Counted from the first letter of the stretch, positions 41,363 to 49,831 are shown. The stretch is DNA of 64,000 nt from Yersinia rohdei ATCC 43380 (GCF_000173775.1 NZ_ACCD01000002.1:176017-240016), one strand, 5' to 3'. Notes: generated from the sequence alone by a model not told the origin. Translations and numbers: made by a program.

Positions 41363-41448
41363 TTAAATCCTGTATGAATTAGGTCTGTCTGGCAAAGGTT
41401 TCAATGCCTACATTGATATCGCAAAATGGGGGGTAGAGTCAAAGAGAT

Positions 41449-41488
41449 TTTGCATATTTATGTGTGTTTCACTGCATAACTATTTCAT
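41449..41488 (-). promoter_or_regulatory. Possible tandem ArgR boxes upstream of argG
   Basis: Two 18-bp stretches, TTTGCATATTTATGTGTG and ACTGCATAACTATTTCAT, each give a partial match to the ArgR consensus (TGAAT-N4-ATTCA) and are separated by four bases. The left half-sites match 4 of 5 and the right ones less well. Tandem boxes about 90 bases before argG are expected from E. coli; this match is weak. Confidence 0.3.
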
Positions 41489-41660
41489 TTGCGTTTTGTT
41501 GAAATGCTGTTTCATTTAAATAAATTTAACGTTCTGTTATAGTGTCTGCATCAACTTTTTATCGCGTATAACCCGTTAAAATTTAAAGTGGGAAATCGCC
41601 ATTGTAAAGCCGTGCTTAGAGATATTTCACCATAGTGGTGGAAAGCGCGGAGGTATGCAA

Positions 41661-43085
41661 ATGGACATGGTTTCAGGGACTGTTAAGTTGAAAATCTTGC
41701 GCGAAAGTACATGGTATAAAAAGCGAAAATCCTACCGCGTGTTATTTTGGCGCGAAATAACACCGCTGGCTATCCCGCTGTTTATTGAAGGGCTGTGTGT
41801 GTTGCTGATGGGGGTGTTTAGCACTCTGTTGGTCAGTTGGTTGGGTAAAGAAGCAATGGCTGCGGTGGGATTGGCAGACAGCTTCAACATGCTGATTGCG
41901 GCTTTTTTTGCCTCTGTTGCGCTTGGTACCTCAGTGGTGGTGTCATTCAGTTTGGGGCAACGTAAACGTAAACAGGCGCAAACTGCCGCCCGTGAATCCA
42001 TCTCTCTCTTAGTCTTAATCTCATTATTATTGGTGATGCTGGTGCATTTTGCCGGTGAAACCATTATTAATCTGCTGGCCAGCCAGGCGGATCCTGCCGT
42101 CAAGTCGATGGCTCTGACCTACCTGCATTTGACGGTGTGGAATTACCCCGCGATGGCGATAACCCTGGTTGGGTGTGGGGCATTGCGGGGGGCGGGGAAT
42201 ACCCGGCTGCCCATGTTTATCAATATTGCCATGAATATTCTCAATATCATCATTAGCAGCGTGCTGATTTATGGCCTGTTTAGCTGGCAGGGCATGGGAT
42301 TTGTCGGCGCAGGGATAGGGATCACGTTTTCTCGCTATTTGGGGGCGTTGGTGGTGATATTGGTGCTGATTTTTGGCGCCAATAATACCCTGCGGATCCC
42401 TTTTAAAGCTTATTTCATGCCTTTTACCTCGGCCATTATGTTCGAGGTGCTGAGTATTGGTATTCCTGCCAGTGTTGAGTCGGTAATGTTTAATGTTGGT
42501 AAACTGATTACTCAGCGTTTTGTTGCCGGAATGGGGACGGAAGTTATTGCCGGTAACTTTATCGCTTTTTCAATTGTTGGGCTGATTAACTTGCCCGGTA
42601 ATGCGCTGGGATACACCTCGACGATTATTATCGGCACCCGCTTGGGGAAAGGGCAGATTTTGCAACCTATTCGCCAGCTTAAACATATTTTTTGGCTCTC
42701 CACCCTTGGCGTATGTTTTATCGCCTTATTATCGATTCCCAGTGCCGGTTTTCTGGCGTCGCTCTATACCAATGAACCGGGCGTTATCAATGTGGTTAAG
42801 CACCTGATCTGGATTAACGCATTATTTATGCCCATTTGGGCCGCGGCCTGGGTGCTGCCGTCAGGTTTGAAAGGGGCGAAAGACGCCAGTTACACCATGT
42901 GGGTGGCGCTTGCCGGAATGTGGGGCTGCCGCATTATTGCGGGTTACATTCTGGGCGTCACTCTGGGATTTGGCGTCACCGGGGTATGGGTGGGAATGTT
43001 CCTCGATTGGATAGTGCGCGGCGTGCTGTTTTACCGGCGTATGTCCACAGGGCGCTGGCTATGGCGCTATCGGCCGGCAGATTGA
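41661..43085 (+). CDS. MATE-family efflux transporter (YeeO/EmmdR-like)
   Basis: Inner-membrane multidrug or flavin exporter with about twelve hydrophobic segments and two MatE repeats (REITPLAIPLFIEGLCVLL and EVLSIGIPASVESVMFNVGK begin the halves). It is most like E. coli YeeO, which also lies next to asparagine tRNA genes and exports FMN/FAD; the context match supports orthology but the symbol is left open. I chose ATG 41661 because GCGGAGG lies seven bases upstream; the ATG at 41655 is too close to it. Confidence 0.85.
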   Translation: MDMVSGTVKLKILRESTWYKKRKSYRVLFWREITPLAIPLFIEGLCVLLMGVFSTLLVSWLGKEAMAAVGLADSFNMLIAAFFASVALGTSVVVSFSLGQRKRKQAQTAARESISLLVLISLLLVMLVHFAGETIINLLASQADPAVKSMALTYLHLTVWNYPAMAITLVGCGALRGAGNTRLPMFINIAMNILNIIISSVLIYGLFSWQGMGFVGAGIGITFSRYLGALVVILVLIFGANNTLRIPFKAYFMPFTSAIMFEVLSIGIPASVESVMFNVGKLITQRFVAGMGTEVIAGNFIAFSIVGLINLPGNALGYTSTIIIGTRLGKGQILQPIRQLKHIFWLSTLGVCFIALLSIPSAGFLASLYTNEPGVINVVKHLIWINALFMPIWAAAWVLPSGLKGAKDASYTMWVALAGMWGCRIIAGYILGVTLGFGVTGVWVGMFLDWIVRGVLFYRRMSTGRWLWRYRPAD

Positions 43086-43342
43086 TAGTTAAACTATTAA
43101 GTCGAATTATTAAGCATTTTCTTCCTATTGCCGATAAAGAAATAAGTTTCTCCATCGTGAGAAAGAGAAATAAGCATTGGAAAGACGTGGGACGAGAGAG
43201 TGCCGTGGGTATGTGACTTTTCTGTTCCCGATTGAAAGGGTGAAGCATTAATTGCTGTTGAGCAGAATGTTATTCCTTATTTTCCGACTGGCTGATATCG
43301 CCTTATGACGGCACATCAATAATTAATTGCATTGAGGAAAGT

Positions 43343-44317
43343 ATGGATAATTTTCAAAAAGAGATTGAGGAGAGAACCAATCTCACCTCATCAAACCGCT
43401 TTGAACTGTTGCTGTTTCGCTTGGGAGAATCCCTGGAAGAACAACAATCTGAGTTGTATGGCATTAACGTCTTTAAATTACGAGAAATAGTTCCGATGCC
43501 CGCGCTCACTAAGGCGGCGGGCATGGCATCGCCAATGATGGGCATGGCGAATATTCGCGGGGAAATTATTCCGGTTATTGACCTCCCGGCAATTGTTGGC
43601 TGTGTACCCAAAACCGGTTTGAACATCCTGCTGGTAACTGAGTATGCCCGGAGCACGCAGGCATTTGCGGTGGAATCTGTTGACGATATTGTGCGCCTTG
43701 AATGGAGCCAGGTACTGGCGGCCGATGCTGGTGTTAAGAGCCGCAATATCACCAGTATTGCTCGCCTCGACAATGATAAAACCAGTAATCGGCTGGCATT
43801 GGTCTTGGATGTTGAGCAGATTTTATATGACATTATTCCTGCTAATCGAGATGTCAAAATAGATGTCGAGAAGACCAAAGCCTTTGATTTGCAACCGGGG
43901 GCAGTGGCCATTGTGGCGGAAGATTCAAAAGTGGCCCGCTCAATGCTGGAACAAGCCATGAAGATGATGGATATTCCCGCCGTGATGCATATTACCGGTC
44001 TGGAAGCTTGGAATAAAATCAGGAAGATAGCCGATGAGGCGCGGGCTGAGGGCCGGCCTATCTCGGATAAAATCGCATTTGTGTTAACCGATTTAGAAAT
44101 GCCAGAGATGGACGGTTTTACCCTGACATTGAATATTAAGCGGGATGCATTCCTGAAAAATATCCCCGTGATTATTCACTCTTCATTGTCAGGCAGTGCG
44201 AATGAAGATCACGTCCGCAAAGTAGGTGCAGATGCCTATGTGGCAAAATTTGAAGCCAATGAATTAGAAGCAGCTATTCACAAAGCGCTGGATGCAAAGA
44301 AAATAGCCCAAGTGTAG
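43343..44317 (+). CDS. cheV: Chemotaxis coupling protein CheV (CheW-receiver fusion)
   Basis: Couples chemoreceptors to CheA and can be phosphorylated. It has 324 residues: an N-terminal CheW-like domain (about 20-165, with LYGINVFKLREIVPMP and ANIRGEIIPVIDLP) and a C-terminal receiver domain (about 185-315) with acidic pocket EDSKVAR, phospho-acceptor D250 in LTDLEMPEMDGF and conserved Lys in YVAKFEANEL. It stands alone, not in a che operon. GAGGAAAG precedes the ATG. It is the last backbone gene before the mobile element. Confidence 0.95.
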   Translation: MDNFQKEIEERTNLTSSNRFELLLFRLGESLEEQQSELYGINVFKLREIVPMPALTKAAGMASPMMGMANIRGEIIPVIDLPAIVGCVPKTGLNILLVTEYARSTQAFAVESVDDIVRLEWSQVLAADAGVKSRNITSIARLDNDKTSNRLALVLDVEQILYDIIPANRDVKIDVEKTKAFDLQPGAVAIVAEDSKVARSMLEQAMKMMDIPAVMHITGLEAWNKIRKIADEARAEGRPISDKIAFVLTDLEMPEMDGFTLTLNIKRDAFLKNIPVIIHSSLSGSANEDHVRKVGADAYVAKFEANELEAAIHKALDAKKIAQV

Positions 44318-44394
44318 CTGCCACTGACTTTTGCACCGCCCCGGTGTTGTATTCACGGGGCGGTTAACCCTATTCCCAGAAAAAATAAGCAAAA

Positions 44395-44420
44395 AGCCCG
44401 CTTAGTTTCCTAAGCGGGCT
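44395..44420. terminator. Terminator next to the tRNA-Asn remnant
   Basis: Perfect 11-bp stem AGCCCGCTTAG / CTAAGCGGGCT with loop TTTC. On the minus strand it is followed by TTTTTGC, so it fits the original terminator of the minus-strand tRNA-Asn gene, ten bases past its 3' end. It could also serve cheV from the other side. Confidence 0.88.
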
Positions 44421-44429
44421 TCTTTAATT

Positions 44430-44453
44430 TGGCTCCTCTGACTGGACTCGAAC
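44430..44453 (-). other. attachment site: 3' end of tRNA-Asn (left element junction)
   Basis: On the minus strand these 24 bases are identical to the last 24 of enterobacterial tRNA-Asn (T-arm half, acceptor strand and CCA). The rest of the tRNA is missing: homology stops after GAAC on the plus strand. The known 17-bp att core of the high-pathogenicity island (CCAGTCAGAGGAGCCAA) is fully contained in 44429-44445. This is the fragment left on one side when an element integrates into the 3' end of a tRNA gene; the intact tRNA should lie to the right of the window. Confidence 0.92.
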
Positions 44454-44832
44454 TTCATCTGCAACTCCTGTTATTAATGGGATTGTAAAAACAAGTTGAT
44501 TATTTACCAACATATTTACCATCATTATTATTTTCTTATCGATAAAATGTCAATTAAAAACAATTGGTTGTTGTCATAATCATCTAAATAAACGAATCTA
44601 AATTTACTTTCATTATCAACATGGTGTTGTCGTTATTTTAATTAAAGTAATTGATATAAAACAATTAGTTATTTTTTAGTAAAGAAAGAATGATTAGTCA
44701 AGATGAAAACTCTTACATCCAAGATTACTTATCTGCTCTCACACCATTCTGAAAAACCGCACCTCTTTTCCACTTTCTCTATCATGTTGAATGGGTTAAC
44801 TTTTATGAAACACAAAAACAATCGGTAGAACA
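44454..44832. other. Left end of the integrated element, noncoding
   Basis: About 380 AT-rich bases between the att site and the first element gene. It may hold integrase arm-type or excisionase sites, but no repeated motif stood out and no ORF is credible. Confidence 0.45.
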
Positions 44833-45696
44833 ATGACTACACAAAAAGAAATAGAAGAAATCAGGACTGCGTTATCTTGGTTTGATGTACGCCGATATGA
44901 TGGCCTGAAAGACCTCACCCTAGAACAGATCTATGCAGAGCTTGAAAGACGGATGTTGGCTTACAAAACAAGACAACAATGGGAAACAGCAGGCAAAGAT
45001 AATCAAATGCAAGCTATATACCATGATGCCAAAATCCGATGTGGTGATGTGATACTTCAATCGGACTGGATTTCAGACAATCACAGACTGTCACATAGCT
45101 ATGCTGTAAAACCAATGACCAGAGTTCAATTGTTCAACTATGGGCGGGCTATGTATCGGCTGGAGACTTCAGAGCAAACAGACCCTGTTGCAGTGAGTTC
45201 GGACTACATCTCTGAGTATCTCAAACAAGGAGGCATGAACCCTGCTAACAAGATGCTGATTGAAATTGACTTGGAAGAAGCCAGCAGTGACGATCTCGCA
45301 GAACACCTGAAAGTACTGATTGCTTTATGGCAAAAGCAACTAAAAACGGCTAAACCCTCGAAGCGAAAGTTTAGGTTTGGTCATAAGACCTTTGAAAGAA
45401 TACTTGATTACAAAGTTATCCCTTTGATGGATTTGATCTCATGGGAACAGCTCTATAACGAAGGTAAGAATATACCTTTCACAATTTTAGCTGACATTCT
45501 GCATGGTAATAATGGGATCAGAAGTAGTGAGAACATCAAAGATACTGATTATCATTACGCAAAAAGTTATCTTGATAACGATGAGTACTTCAAAGTTTTA
45601 AATGATTTTTATATTAAAAACAATGTATTAAAGGATTGGGGTATCGTTGACGTGATAACACTTAACGATAAATCCTCGGATAAAAACAAAAAGTAA
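44833..45696 (+). CDS. Unknown genomic-island protein (probably DUF6387)
   Basis: A 287-residue soluble protein without signal peptide or membrane segments. The N-terminus SWFDVRRYDGLKDLTLEQIY and the helical character resemble the DUF6387 proteins found beside alpA-type regulators in enterobacterial islands; that name is from memory and not tested. No catalytic motif is visible. The C-terminal tail is Lys/Asp-rich. It is the first gene inside the element and is followed by alternative hairpins ahead of alpA. Confidence 0.6.
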   Translation: MTTQKEIEEIRTALSWFDVRRYDGLKDLTLEQIYAELERRMLAYKTRQQWETAGKDNQMQAIYHDAKIRCGDVILQSDWISDNHRLSHSYAVKPMTRVQLFNYGRAMYRLETSEQTDPVAVSSDYISEYLKQGGMNPANKMLIEIDLEEASSDDLAEHLKVLIALWQKQLKTAKPSKRKFRFGHKTFERILDYKVIPLMDLISWEQLYNEGKNIPFTILADILHGNNGIRSSENIKDTDYHYAKSYLDNDEYFKVLNDFYIKNNVLKDWGIVDVITLNDKSSDKNKK

Positions 45697-45701
45697 ACAC
45701 A

Positions 45702-45785
45702 AGGGATGTTCACAACCTGCGAACGTCCCTATAAAGAGTACCCCTCCAAAAATTTCCGCGAAACTCACGGTTGGTGAACATCCCT
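45702..45785. promoter_or_regulatory. Competing inverted repeats upstream of alpA
   Basis: AGGGATGTTCAC (45702-45713) can pair with GAACGTCCCT (45721-45730; ten pairs with one G-U) or perfectly over twelve bases with GTGAACATCCCT (45774-45785). The two hairpins exclude each other. The region lies between the first island gene and alpA. It could be an attenuator or a set of three repressor sites of consensus GGGAyGTTC. Confidence 0.6.
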
Positions 45786-45843
45786 AGTTTAATACTAGCC
45801 AAAATCCTAGAATTATCTCCATCGAACAACACAGGAGATAAAC

Positions 45844-46062
45844 ATGGTTCAAAACAAAACAGATAAACATCCAAAACTTATTCGGTTGCCCGAAGTAATA
45901 AGGAGAACGGGATTTGGAAAGACATGGATCTATACACTTATTAAAGCTGGACGCTTTCCATCGCAGGTTAAAACGGGTTTAAGGTCTATTGCCTTTATAG
46001 AAAGTGAGATTGATGCATGGATTGAGAAAATCATTTCTGATTCACGTCCTGTATCTGAATAA
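45844..46062 (+). CDS. AlpA-family transcriptional regulator
   Basis: A 72-residue MerR-like winged-helix protein. LIRLPEVIRRTGFGKTWIYTLIKAGRFPSQVKTG is broken here as LIRLPEVIRRTGFGKTWIYT then LIKAGRFPSQV, the AlpA helix-turn-helix pattern, and ending FIESEIDAWIEKII. AlpA proteins activate integrase or excision genes of cryptic prophages and islands. CAGGAGA lies just upstream of the ATG. It heads a run of small genes on the same strand. Confidence 0.88.
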   Translation: MVQNKTDKHPKLIRLPEVIRRTGFGKTWIYTLIKAGRFPSQVKTGLRSIAFIESEIDAWIEKIISDSRPVSE

Positions 46063-46094
46063 CAAATATTTTAATAACAACAAGAGGAAATAAA

Positions 46095-46409
46095 ATGAAT
46101 AATCAAGAAATGGAAAGTATCAAAGAGTTATCCACAAAAACATTTTTTGCTATGGCAAAGTATCTTTATGTGGCTGGAATGCTGATATATAAAGAGCAAG
46201 GAGATCATGAGTTAGTCGCATCTATTATGTTAGATAATAATAGAACGGAATCGTATCTTTCACATGTTAAAGATTATCTGGCTAAGCGTTTTGATGGGCA
46301 TATGGAAGAAGCTGGTAAAAGAGAAAGACTGATTTATGTTGATATGGATAAAGTTATATTGGAGATGAAAAGTGTCCATATAAAGGCATTGCTTTTTGGC
46401 ATGAGTTAA
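46095..46409 (+). CDS. Small protein of unknown function
   Basis: A 104-residue, mostly helical, acidic soluble protein with no motif I recognise. AGAGGA precedes the ATG by a good distance, and the gene lies 30 bases after alpA on the same strand, so it is likely cotranscribed. Its layout (a helical N-terminus, central acidic stretch, LxxVxDYLAKRF) loosely resembles that of the next gene. Confidence 0.6.
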   Translation: MNNQEMESIKELSTKTFFAMAKYLYVAGMLIYKEQGDHELVASIMLDNNRTESYLSHVKDYLAKRFDGHMEEAGKRERLIYVDMDKVILEMKSVHIKALLFGMS

Positions 46410-46487
46410 CAACAGCGTATTCGGTCCCGAAAGAGGCTAATAAAAATACAATGAATTAAATAAGCATTTAACTATGAGGATATAAAT

Positions 46488-46784
46488 ATGTCTAAAGAGA
46501 AGGTATGTGTTAATAAATCAACCGAACTGTTCTATGACCTTGCATGCAGATCGTTTTCCGCAAGCTGGAATATGTTTATGGAAGTTAATGGTGATGGTGA
46601 CGCCAATGATTATTTGGATGACCCGGATTTTATGAGTCCATTTATTATCCATGTGATTAATCATATTCAGAACAACTTTGAAAGGTTCATTGCCCAAGAA
46701 GGAAACAGCGGTGATATTAATCAAGTAAACTTTGAAAAAGTCGCTGCTATGTTAGTTGGGTATTCGGACAACTTTAGAAAGTAA
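46488..46784 (+). CDS. Small protein of unknown function
   Basis: A 98-residue acidic soluble protein with no recognised domain. GAGGATATAA precedes the ATG. The segment HVINHIQNNFERFIAQEG is a likely amphipathic helix that loosely matches HVKDYLAKRFDGHMEEAG of the preceding protein, so the two may be distant paralogues. Confidence 0.6.
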   Translation: MSKEKVCVNKSTELFYDLACRSFSASWNMFMEVNGDGDANDYLDDPDFMSPFIIHVINHIQNNFERFIAQEGNSGDINQVNFEKVAAMLVGYSDNFRK

Positions 46785-46837
46785 AAACAAATATTTCACC
46801 GAAAGGGGCTAACCAAAAGTATAAGAGGAAAATATAA

Positions 46838-47101
46838 ATGGTAAACAACAACGAACAAAGTTCTATGACAAATAAAATATCTGTAGTTGTAAGCGTGTTG
46901 TGTGATGGAACTCCAGAAGTAATGAATACTATTCAAGAGCGTTTTGAAATATTTGTTGCCATTACTGGATATTCAGTAGAAGAAATCATGGATGATAAGA
47001 ATATACTTGATGAGTTAAATCGATTTATTAATAACGAGCTAGTAGATGATTTGGGGCTGGAGTATGACTGTGTCGTCATCAATATCGGTTATAACAACTA
47101 A
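46838..47101 (+). CDS. Small protein of unknown function
   Basis: An 87-residue acidic protein, about half predicted helix, with no known motif. AAGAGGAAAA precedes the ATG. An alternative start is the Met at residue 10 (MTNKISVVV). It belongs to the same small-gene run as its neighbours. Confidence 0.55.
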   Translation: MVNNNEQSSMTNKISVVVSVLCDGTPEVMNTIQERFEIFVAITGYSVEEIMDDKNILDELNRFINNELVDDLGLEYDCVVINIGYNN

Positions 47102-47140
47102 TTTTTTACTGACTATTAACTGAAAAGTGAGGATGAGAAA

Positions 47141-47491
47141 ATGAAAGAGATTGTATTGAACAGTTATGATAAAACAAAAAACCATCTTATTGCTAACATT
47201 TTACAAGGGTTTTGTGATGAGATATATAATATTTATGAAAGTGATCCTGAAACAGCAATCTATATTATGAGTTGGGGTAAACTTTCAGAAGTTATTTATG
47301 ATGTAGTGATAACTCGTGAGGTAATGAAATACTCTATTAAAAATAATGTAGCTGGTATAAATAAAAATGATTTAAAGGATGAAATATTACATTGGCATCT
47401 TGATCATATCATTGAACTTGTTTCAAGAAATATAAATCAGGATGGAAATGAAGATCCTGTTTATTGGAAGCTGAAAATGACAGTTGTTTGA
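47141..47491 (+). CDS. Small protein of unknown function
   Basis: A 116-residue soluble protein with no recognised domain. GTGAGGATGAGAAA precedes the ATG, a good ribosome-binding site. It lies 40 bases before the H-NS-like gene and probably shares its transcript. Confidence 0.55.
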   Translation: MKEIVLNSYDKTKNHLIANILQGFCDEIYNIYESDPETAIYIMSWGKLSEVIYDVVITREVMKYSIKNNVAGINKNDLKDEILHWHLDHIIELVSRNINQDGNEDPVYWKLKMTVV

Positions 47492-47531
47492 TCTTAAATA
47501 TTATGATTATTCCCTCGAAAGAGGGAAATAC

Positions 47532-47804
47532 ATGAATGATAAAACCAAGGGTTATAATATGATTGATGAATTCTACGTAATGTATATGTATAGAAAAATC
47601 CAAGCTGAAGCGGCTACAACTGATTTAAAAACCTTGAATCAACTGTTGAAGAAGCTCCGCAAGGTAGTAGCGGAGCGCCGTGAAGAATACTATCTGGAGA
47701 TTGGTGAGAAAAGGGCACAAGAGCTAAGGTGCGAGAGGCTACAAAAAATATGGGAGAAAATGAAACGTGACAGAGTTTTACCAGAAGATCTTATTGACAG
47801 GTAA
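47532..47804 (+). CDS. Truncated H-NS-like protein (H-NST type)
   Basis: A 90-residue protein that matches only the oligomerisation region of H-NS: RKIQAEAATTDLKTLNQLLK (residues 21-40) and KLRKVVAERREEY align with the H-NS residues around [20 protein letters not shown], and LQKIWEKMKRDRVLPEDLID with the H-NS linker [20 protein letters not shown]. The C-terminal DNA-binding domain is missing, and the gene simply stops. H-NST proteins of this form on E. coli islands are known to antagonise H-NS by mixed oligomers. ATG 47532 is chosen because GAGGG lies six bases upstream. A GGCGGC/GCCGCT hairpin follows. Confidence 0.82.
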   Translation: MNDKTKGYNMIDEFYVMYMYRKIQAEAATTDLKTLNQLLKKLRKVVAERREEYYLEIGEKRAQELRCERLQKIWEKMKRDRVLPEDLIDR

Positions 47805-47856
47805 TAACCAGTCACAATAACGTATTTAACTGGCGGCTACGCCGCTATTCTTTATG

Positions 47857-47940
47857 GATAAATCCATCATCAACAGGGGTGAACCCTGTTCCAGCAATGT
47901 GATTGTCTTGAACAATCACTAAGTGCTGATTCTGTGAATA
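47857..47940 (+). repeat. Structured 84-nt repeat, copy A
   Basis: This stretch aligns without gaps to 61521-61604 at roughly 70% identity, counted by eye. Copy A folds into GGAT/ATCC, AACAGGG/CCCTGTT and GTGATTGT/ACAATCAC hairpins. It is intergenic, right after a small GGCGGC/GCCGCT hairpin that could end the upstream transcript. It may be a small RNA, a replication or transfer site, or a domesticated repeat; I do not recognise it. Confidence 0.75.
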
Positions 47941-48396
47941 TATTTCATATGTTGAAGAGTAAATAGCCTATTTTATAAACTTAACACTAAACTCTATCAT
48001 GGGATCGGTTTTACAATAGAATGATGAAACGATCTAAATCCGATCCTTTTCGATTTTTCTAGCCAATATGAAAACTACCTTATCAAGATGAAAATATATT
48101 AATTTCAGTGTTAGGGCGTAGCCGTGCTTCAGCACATGAGCGTTAGCTCATAGAGGGCAGTGATTTTCAAAAAAGATGTTAGTGCAATAAAAAGGAAAGC
48201 TTCGCAATGAAAATTATATTTTTTACTTAAAAATAGTCCATCATTGCTAAATGTTGAAACCCCATATGGCGATCATAAAAATCGCCCGGTTTCTTTTAAC
48301 CCTCTTAAGTATTATCTCTTACTTCTTGCAAAATTAAATTAAGACAAAATCGGCTTGTAGCCCTTGCGGTATAAGGCTTATGACGAAAATAGGTGA
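47941..48396. other. Noncoding region upstream of the iterons
   Basis: About 450 bases without a credible ORF. It holds several short hairpins: GGATCGG/CCGATCC near 48002-48048, GTGCTTCAGCAC and ATGAGCGTTAGCTCAT near 48122-48150, and GGCGATCATAAAAATCGCC near 48269. Such small GC-rich palindromes recur in the noncoding parts of this element. Confidence 0.5.
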
Positions 48397-48480
48397 CTGA
48401 CTGTACGGTCAGTGTTCCTGACTCTATAGTCAGTATTCCTGACTGTACAGTGAGCTTTCCTGACTTTGTAGTCAGTTTCT
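48397..48480 (+). repeat. Four 21-bp iterons (candidate oriV)
   Basis: CTGACTGTACGGTCAGTGTTC and three variants follow head to tail at 48397, 48418, 48439 and 48460 with an exact 21-bp period, two helical turns. Each contains the interrupted palindrome CTGAC-N6-GTCAG (GTGAG in the third). An AT-rich run with repeated GCAAAAAAA lies just downstream, and the replication protein gene starts 165 bases after the last copy. This is the layout of an iteron-controlled plasmid origin. Confidence 0.88.
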
Positions 48481-48644
48481 ATGTCATTTTATAGATTAAA
48501 AATGACTGTGCTTTAAATTATAGTCACTGGAATACTTGCGATTTTAAAAATATTTTCGCAAAAAAATATGCAAAAAAACTTGATATCTGTTTTGTGTATG
48601 GTATTTAATTTATTATAAATAAAATAACAATAGGTAAGAATAAA

Positions 48645-49409
48645 ATGAATGAAATAGAAGTTGATTTAGATTTAGGCTTAAATCCTTTTTGCTTTGAGAC
48701 CGAGCTAAAGATTGAAACAAGAAAAAGAAATCTGACTGTTTCAAGGGGTGCAGAACTTATTGAAAGGAAGGATACCAGTAAAACTTATTTTGCCAATATT
48801 GTACATACACAAGAGGTCGATAAAGAAGAGTTCATTAAGCTCTATACATCCCAGATAAAAGCATACTTTGATTTAACGAAAACAGCTTACAAAGTGTTTT
48901 TTATCTTTTTACGTATATATCAGGATGCGATTGGAAAAGATCACTTTTATCTGAGTTGTAAAAAAGCAATGTCGCTCGCAGAAAAAATAGATCACTTTGC
49001 TTTGTCTGAATCTATTTTTTACAGAGGCATAAAAGAACTTATTGAGAAACGTATTATTGCTAAAACTAATGAAAAAAACTGGTATTTCATAAACCCAGCT
49101 ATTGTCTTCAATGGTGATCGTGCTCGCTTTGTTTCAGAGATTATAAAAAAGAAAGAAGTAATGGAAGAACAACCCGAACACGTTGCCAGCACTGACCGAA
49201 GAAATAAAAGCATTAAAGCAGAAGGTATAGCTATTGAGGCAGTCATAGAAGACGTAAATAGCCAAGAAGATATAGATTTGTTAATCGCAAGATTACAGGC
49301 TAAAAAGCACCAAGGAGCGATGATGAGTAAAAGCATGGGAAGATGTAGCGCTGTTGAGGCAGCAACTCTTTTACCACCAGAAGAACCGTTAGATTGGGAT
49401 AATATTTAA
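48645..49409 (+). CDS. RepL-like plasmid replication initiation protein
   Basis: A 254-residue soluble protein. The central part (about residues 80-170) looks like a winged-helix replication domain: TKTAYKVFFIFLRIYQDAIG, FALSESIFYRGIKELIEKRI, and WYFINPAIVFNGDRARFV, which resembles the end of the RepL replication family. The C-terminal 80 residues are variable and charged. It lies directly behind the iterons, which supports a role as initiator binding them. It may be inactive or give transient replication after excision. Confidence 0.7.
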   Translation: MNEIEVDLDLGLNPFCFETELKIETRKRNLTVSRGAELIERKDTSKTYFANIVHTQEVDKEEFIKLYTSQIKAYFDLTKTAYKVFFIFLRIYQDAIGKDHFYLSCKKAMSLAEKIDHFALSESIFYRGIKELIEKRIIAKTNEKNWYFINPAIVFNGDRARFVSEIIKKKEVMEEQPEHVASTDRRNKSIKAEGIAIEAVIEDVNSQEDIDLLIARLQAKKHQGAMMSKSMGRCSAVEAATLLPPEEPLDWDNI

Positions 49410-49570
49410 GGGTATTTACACAGATGATGTGTAGTGATTGAGTAAATAAGATGGGCGAGAATGCTTAATATATAAATATTGTATGAGGTGTTATTTGTAT
49501 AACCTAAGTTAAATTTGATTTTTTTGAAATGGATATGGTATTAAAAATAAAACAAAAGGAAAATCAAATA

Positions 49571-49831
49571 ATGAATAATATTAAAATCATTTCGCTCTTT
49601 AATGCCAATGAACATATACCGTTTATGACCTGTACAGTTAAAGATGTTGAAGAGAATGAGCACGGGATAAAACTTACTCTCGAAAACGACAATAACATCT
49701 TTATCAAAGATTACGGTTCATTTTTTCTGTCTGAATCAGCAGATGATTACGATAAGGCGCGAATGGTAAATGTGTATGGAAGATTGATTTCTGAACTCAG
49801 CCAAGAAACAATCAGATCACTGATGCCGTAA
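49571..49831 (+). CDS. Small protein of unknown function
   Basis: An 86-residue soluble protein with mixed beta/alpha character and no recognised domain (MNNIKIISLFNANEHIPFMT). I prefer ATG 49571, which has AAAGGA ten bases upstream, to the ATG at 49529. A CGCCCCG/CGGGGCG inverted repeat follows at 49850-49886. Confidence 0.5.
   Translation: MNNIKIISLFNANEHIPFMTCTVKDVEENEHGIKLTLENDNNIFIKDYGSFFLSESADDYDKARMVNVYGRLISELSQETIRSLMP

Noticed and set aside
44430..44453. A complete tRNA-Asn gene at the left junction
   Set aside because: Homology stops after 24 bases; the anticodon and D arms are absent.
47857..47940. A tRNA or tmRNA fragment in the structured repeat
   Set aside because: Some bases resemble a T arm, but stem and loop lengths do not fit any tRNA and there is no CCA or acceptor pairing.
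48397..48480. CRISPR array
   Set aside because: The 21-bp units follow head to tail without spacers, and no cas gene is present; they are iterons.
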